This document shows, in pieces, positions 61,995-64,000 of a DNA stretch of 64,000 nt. How positions within the stretch are numbered: the stretch's first letter is position 1; the number at the start of each line of letters is the position of its first letter. The stretch is from Chloroflexota bacterium. GTDB taxonomy: Bacteria > Chloroflexota > UBA11872. The notes beneath the pieces are model-generated. The model had not been told where the DNA came from. It did no database searches and saw only the letters and a list, made by a program, of their open reading frames with translations. The DNA lies in NCBI GenBank assembly GCA_022821645.1, contig JAJEDE010000007.1:18317-82316 (forward strand), read 5' to 3'. The translations under genes were made by a program, and so were the position numbers.

Positions 61995-63680
61995 TTACCC
62001 TCCTGTGTCCGAGTCGATGCTTTCCCGGTCTATCGGCGCTCCAAAGCCCAGCCGGGCCAGGTTCTCCTCGATAGCGGCATCCAGCCGGCGCGCTTCGGCT
62101 TGCTGCTGGCGCCATTGGGTGGTGAGGCGGGTCATTTTTTCTTCGAAGGGTTCGCCGTCGTCTTCCTGGGGGGCTGCGCCGACATAGCGGCCAGGGGTGA
62201 GGACGTGGTTGTGTTTGCGGATTTCTTGGAGAGGGGCGCTTTTGCAGAAGCCGGGGATGTCGGAATAGCCATCTTCTGAATTGGGAGTGTTTCCTGGTGA
62301 GGTTGCTTGGGCCGCGTTTCTACCCTCACCCCGGCCCTCTCCCTGCAAGGGAGAGGGAGAAGGAGGCGGAATCGAGCCACTACGCCAGGCGTGGTAGGTG
62401 TTGGCGATTTGGGTGATGTCGTCGGGGGAGAGGTCGCGGCGGGTGCGGTCGAGCATGTGGCCGAGGTTGCGGGCGTCGATGAAAAGGGTTTCGTTGCGTC
62501 GCGCGGTGTTGCTCTTGTCGCGCGACAGGAACCAGAGGCAGGCGGGGATCTGGGTGGAGCGGAAGAGCTGGCCGGGGAGGGCGACGATGCAGTCGACGAG
62601 GCGGGCCTGGACGATGTTCTTGCGGATCTGGCCTTCGCCGGATTGGTTGGAGGACATGGAGCCGTTGGCCAGGACGAAGCCGGCGCGGCCGCGCGGCGCG
62701 AGGTGGTGCAGGAAGTGCTGGACCCAGGCGAAGTTGGCGTTGCCCCTGGGCGGGACGCCGTAGCGCCAGCGCTGGTCGTCCTGCAGCCGCTCGCCGCCCC
62801 AGTCGGAGACGTTGAAGGGGGGATTGGCGAGGATGTAGTCGGCGCGGAGGTCGGGGTGGCGGTCGTTGTGGAAGCTGTCGCCGTGGGCGATGCGGCCTTC
62901 GATGCCGCGGATGGCGAGGTTCATGCGGGCCATGCGCCAGGTGGTGTAGTTGGATTCCTGGCCGTAGATGGAAATGTCGGTCGCTGCCCGGCCCCCATTC
63001 CCGTTGCCGGTGGCGTGGGCCTGGATGAATTCGATTGACTGGACGAACATGCCGGAGGAGCCGCAGCAGGGGTCGTAAACGCGACCCTGGTAGGGCTGGA
63101 GCATCTCCACGAGTAGCCGGACGACGCTGCGCGGGGTGTAGAACTCGCCGCCCTTGCGTCCCTCGGCCAGGGCGAACTGCTCGAGGAAGTACTCGTAGAC
63201 GCTGCCGAGTACATCGGTAGCTTGGGCCTCAGCGCCGCCGACCTTGATGTTGCTGACCAGATCGATCACGCGGCCGAGGCTGGTCTTGTCGAGGGCGGGG
63301 CGGGCGTAGTCCTTGGGGAGGACTTCCCTGAGGGCGGGGTTTTCCCGCTCGATGGCGACCATGGCGTCGTCGACGACCGTGCCGATGGTGGGCTGGCGGG
63401 CCTGGGCCTGGAGCTTGGACCAGCGGGCCGCTGGGGGTACCCAGAAGATGTTCTCGGCGATGTATTCGTCGCGGTCTTCGGCGGCTTCTGGACCCCATTG
63501 GGCGAGCACCTGGGCATGGCGTTCCTCGAAGGCGTCGGAGATGTACTTGAGGAAGATGAGGCCGAGGACGACGTGCTTGTATTCGGCGGCGTCCATGTTG
63601 TTGCGGAGGGCGTCGGCCATGCTCCAGAGCTCGGCGCGGTAGTCGAGGGCTTCGCCGGTGGTGGCGCGTCGGGCGGCCAT
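61995..63680 (-). CDS. hsdM: type I restriction system DNA methyltransferase subunit, 561 aa
   Basis: HsdM is the N6-adenine methyltransferase that modifies the sites chosen by HsdS. The helical N-terminal domain reads [20 protein letters not shown] and [13 protein letters not shown]. The SAM loop is [10 protein letters not shown] at residues 203-212 and the catalytic motif IV is NPPF at 286-289. PGRYVG near residue 500 is typical of the C-terminus. Residues of about 437-467 are a Pro/Gly-rich insertion derived from a dispersed repeat (see next entry). It is the first gene of the island operon. Confidence 0.96.
   Translation of the reverse strand: MAARRATTGEALDYRAELWSMADALRNNMDAAEYKHVVLGLIFLKYISDAFEERHAQVLAQWGPEAAEDRDEYIAENIFWVPPAARWSKLQAQARQPTIGTVVDDAMVAIERENPALREVLPKDYARPALDKTSLGRVIDLVSNIKVGGAEAQATDVLGSVYEYFLEQFALAEGRKGGEFYTPRSVVRLLVEMLQPYQGRVYDPCCGSSGMFVQSIEFIQAHATGNGNGGRAATDISIYGQESNYTTWRMARMNLAIRGIEGRIAHGDSFHNDRHPDLRADYILANPPFNVSDWGGERLQDDQRWRYGVPPRGNANFAWVQHFLHHLAPRGRAGFVLANGSMSSNQSGEGQIRKNIVQARLVDCIVALPGQLFRSTQIPACLWFLSRDKSNTARRNETLFIDARNLGHMLDRTRRDLSPDDITQIANTYHAWRSGSIPPPSPSPLQGEGRGEGRNAAQATSPGNTPNSEDGYSDIPGFCKSAPLQEIRKHNHVLTPGRYVGAAPQEDDGEPFEEKMTRLTTQWRQQQAEARRLDAAIEENLARLGFGAPIDRESIDSDTGG
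62335..62357. repeat. palindromic repeat inserted in-frame in hsdM
   Basis: Positions 62335-62344 (CCCTCTCCCT) pair with 62348-62357 around GCA. The translated insertion contains [13 protein letters not shown]. It lies between conserved hsdM segments ANTYHAWR and [10 protein letters not shown]. Related copies lie at 54169-54255. Confidence 0.82.
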
Positions 63681-63743
63681 GGGGTGCGCTCTGGAGATGG
63701 TTAGGTCGTGGGGTCATGGTGCCACGGGTGGGGTGGTTCGACA

Positions 63744-63767
63744 CGGGCCGCCGAAGACGGCGGCCCG
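63744..63767. repeat. 10-bp perfect hairpin upstream of hsdM
   Basis: CGGGCCGCCG (63744-63753) pairs with 63758-63767 around AAGA. No T-tract follows. It may be part of the same repeat set that brackets the island, or a leftover transposon end. Confidence 0.65.
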
Positions 63768-63802
63768 GCTCACCACGAACGGTTGGGCATCGCGCCCGGA
63801 AG

Positions 63803-63823
63803 CGGCCGGTTAGAAACCGGCCG
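63803..63823. repeat. 9-bp perfect hairpin upstream of hsdM
   Basis: CGGCCGGTT (63803-63811) pairs with 63815-63823 around AGA. Together with the 63744 hairpin it sits between hsdM and the transposase. Confidence 0.65.
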
Positions 63824-63841
63824 GTACGCAGGAGGGGTTGG

Positions 63842-63866
63842 CGGAAGGGTAGAGGGGAGAGGGGAG
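63842..63866. repeat. fourth copy of the GA-rich unit
   Basis: GGAAGGGTAGAGGGGAGAGG followed by GGAGA matches the core of the three copies at 52282-52730. It lies just beyond the island on the right. Confidence 0.7.
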
Positions 63867-63890
63867 AGCACCTGTGTTGGGGGTCAAGGG

Positions 63891-64000
63891 TTAGGGCATG
63901 GTGGGATCCCACATGGTGTGGTCGCGACAGAGGGCGTTGCAGAGCACCAGCAGCTTGCGCATGCAGGCGACGAGGGCCACCTTGGCCGGCTTGCCGGCGG
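63891..64000 (-). mobile_element. IS110-family transposase, C-terminal 36 residues (partial)
   Basis: The frame entering from the right edge reads AGKPAKVALVACMRKLLVL, then CNALCRDHTMW and ends at TAA 63891-63893. The KxAlvAxMRKLLvxxNAl pattern is the end of IS110/IS116/IS902 transposases (DEDD recombinases). The rest lies beyond the window. It forms the right boundary of the restriction island. Confidence 0.8.

Noticed and set aside
54936..64000. Prophage or integrative element interpretation of the island
   Set aside because: No integrase, terminase, capsid or att-flanking tRNA was seen; only repeats and an IS110 end are present.

Overview
The window is GC-rich bacterial DNA. Its gene set fits a free-living or sponge/marine-associated Chloroflexota bacterium, possibly of the SAR202/Dehalococcoidia type. 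It has sulfatases, an enolase-superfamily enzyme, several Gfo/Idh/MocA and TIM-barrel sugar enzymes, heme A synthesis genes for an aerobic terminal oxidase, and a dcw cluster run together with hisS/hisH/hisA/hisF. The taxonomic call is inference from gene content only; there is no rRNA here.

Layout. At 1-280 there is the start of an MNT-type nucleotidyltransferase cut by the window edge. Positions 0.5-14.3 kb form a catabolic block: two FGly sulfatases, a DUF2071 protein, two linked amidohydrolases, two RDD membrane proteins, a sugar isomerase/epimerase plus Gfo/Idh oxidoreductase pair, a mandelate-racemase-type enolase with an RraA-like aldolase, a ThuA protein and a small transaldolase. Positions 14.4-19.0 kb hold a complete AapJQMP-type amino-acid ABC transporter, followed by an MFS gene. 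Positions 20.2-22.2 kb hold ctaB, ctaA and a tiny protein resembling only the membrane anchor of cytochrome oxidase subunit II. Next come a HIT gene broken by an in-frame amber codon, an AAC(3)-like gene, a flotillin/NfeD pair and a tRNA-Leu(GAG). Positions 27.3-32.4 kb hold a class I glutamine-amidotransferase-like hydrolase, an isomerase, a MOSC protein, another Gfo/Idh enzyme, an MFS carrier and a 35-residue membrane peptide.

Positions 48.8 down to 32.6 kb form one long leftward, mostly overlapping gene train: mraZ-rsmH-ftsL-ftsI-ftsW-murG-murC-murB-ftsQ-ftsA-ftsZ-yggS-yggT-DUF167-hisS-hisH-hisA-hisF. murE, murF, mraY and murD are absent from it. A 10-bp-phased array of TGGG-like boxes upstream of mraZ looks like the MraZ operator.

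From 52.1 kb the character changes. Repeat-rich intergenic DNA with hairpins and palindromes surrounds a HEPN/MNT pair and then a type I restriction-modification island (54.9-63.7 kb), bounded on the right by the C-terminus of an IS110-family transposase. In transcription order (leftward) the island is hsdM, mazE, mazF, a small unknown gene, a HepT/HI0074-type HEPN gene, hsdS, an AbiJ-like/HEPN gene and hsdR. The most unusual feature is that the HsdS specificity subunit carries an N-terminal MNT nucleotidyltransferase domain. Its HEPN partner, with an intact RX4HXY motif, is encoded immediately upstream with an ATGA overlap. This physically joins a HEPN/MNT toxin-antitoxin module to the restriction complex. 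HsdM also contains an in-frame insertion of a dispersed palindromic repeat that occurs elsewhere in the island.
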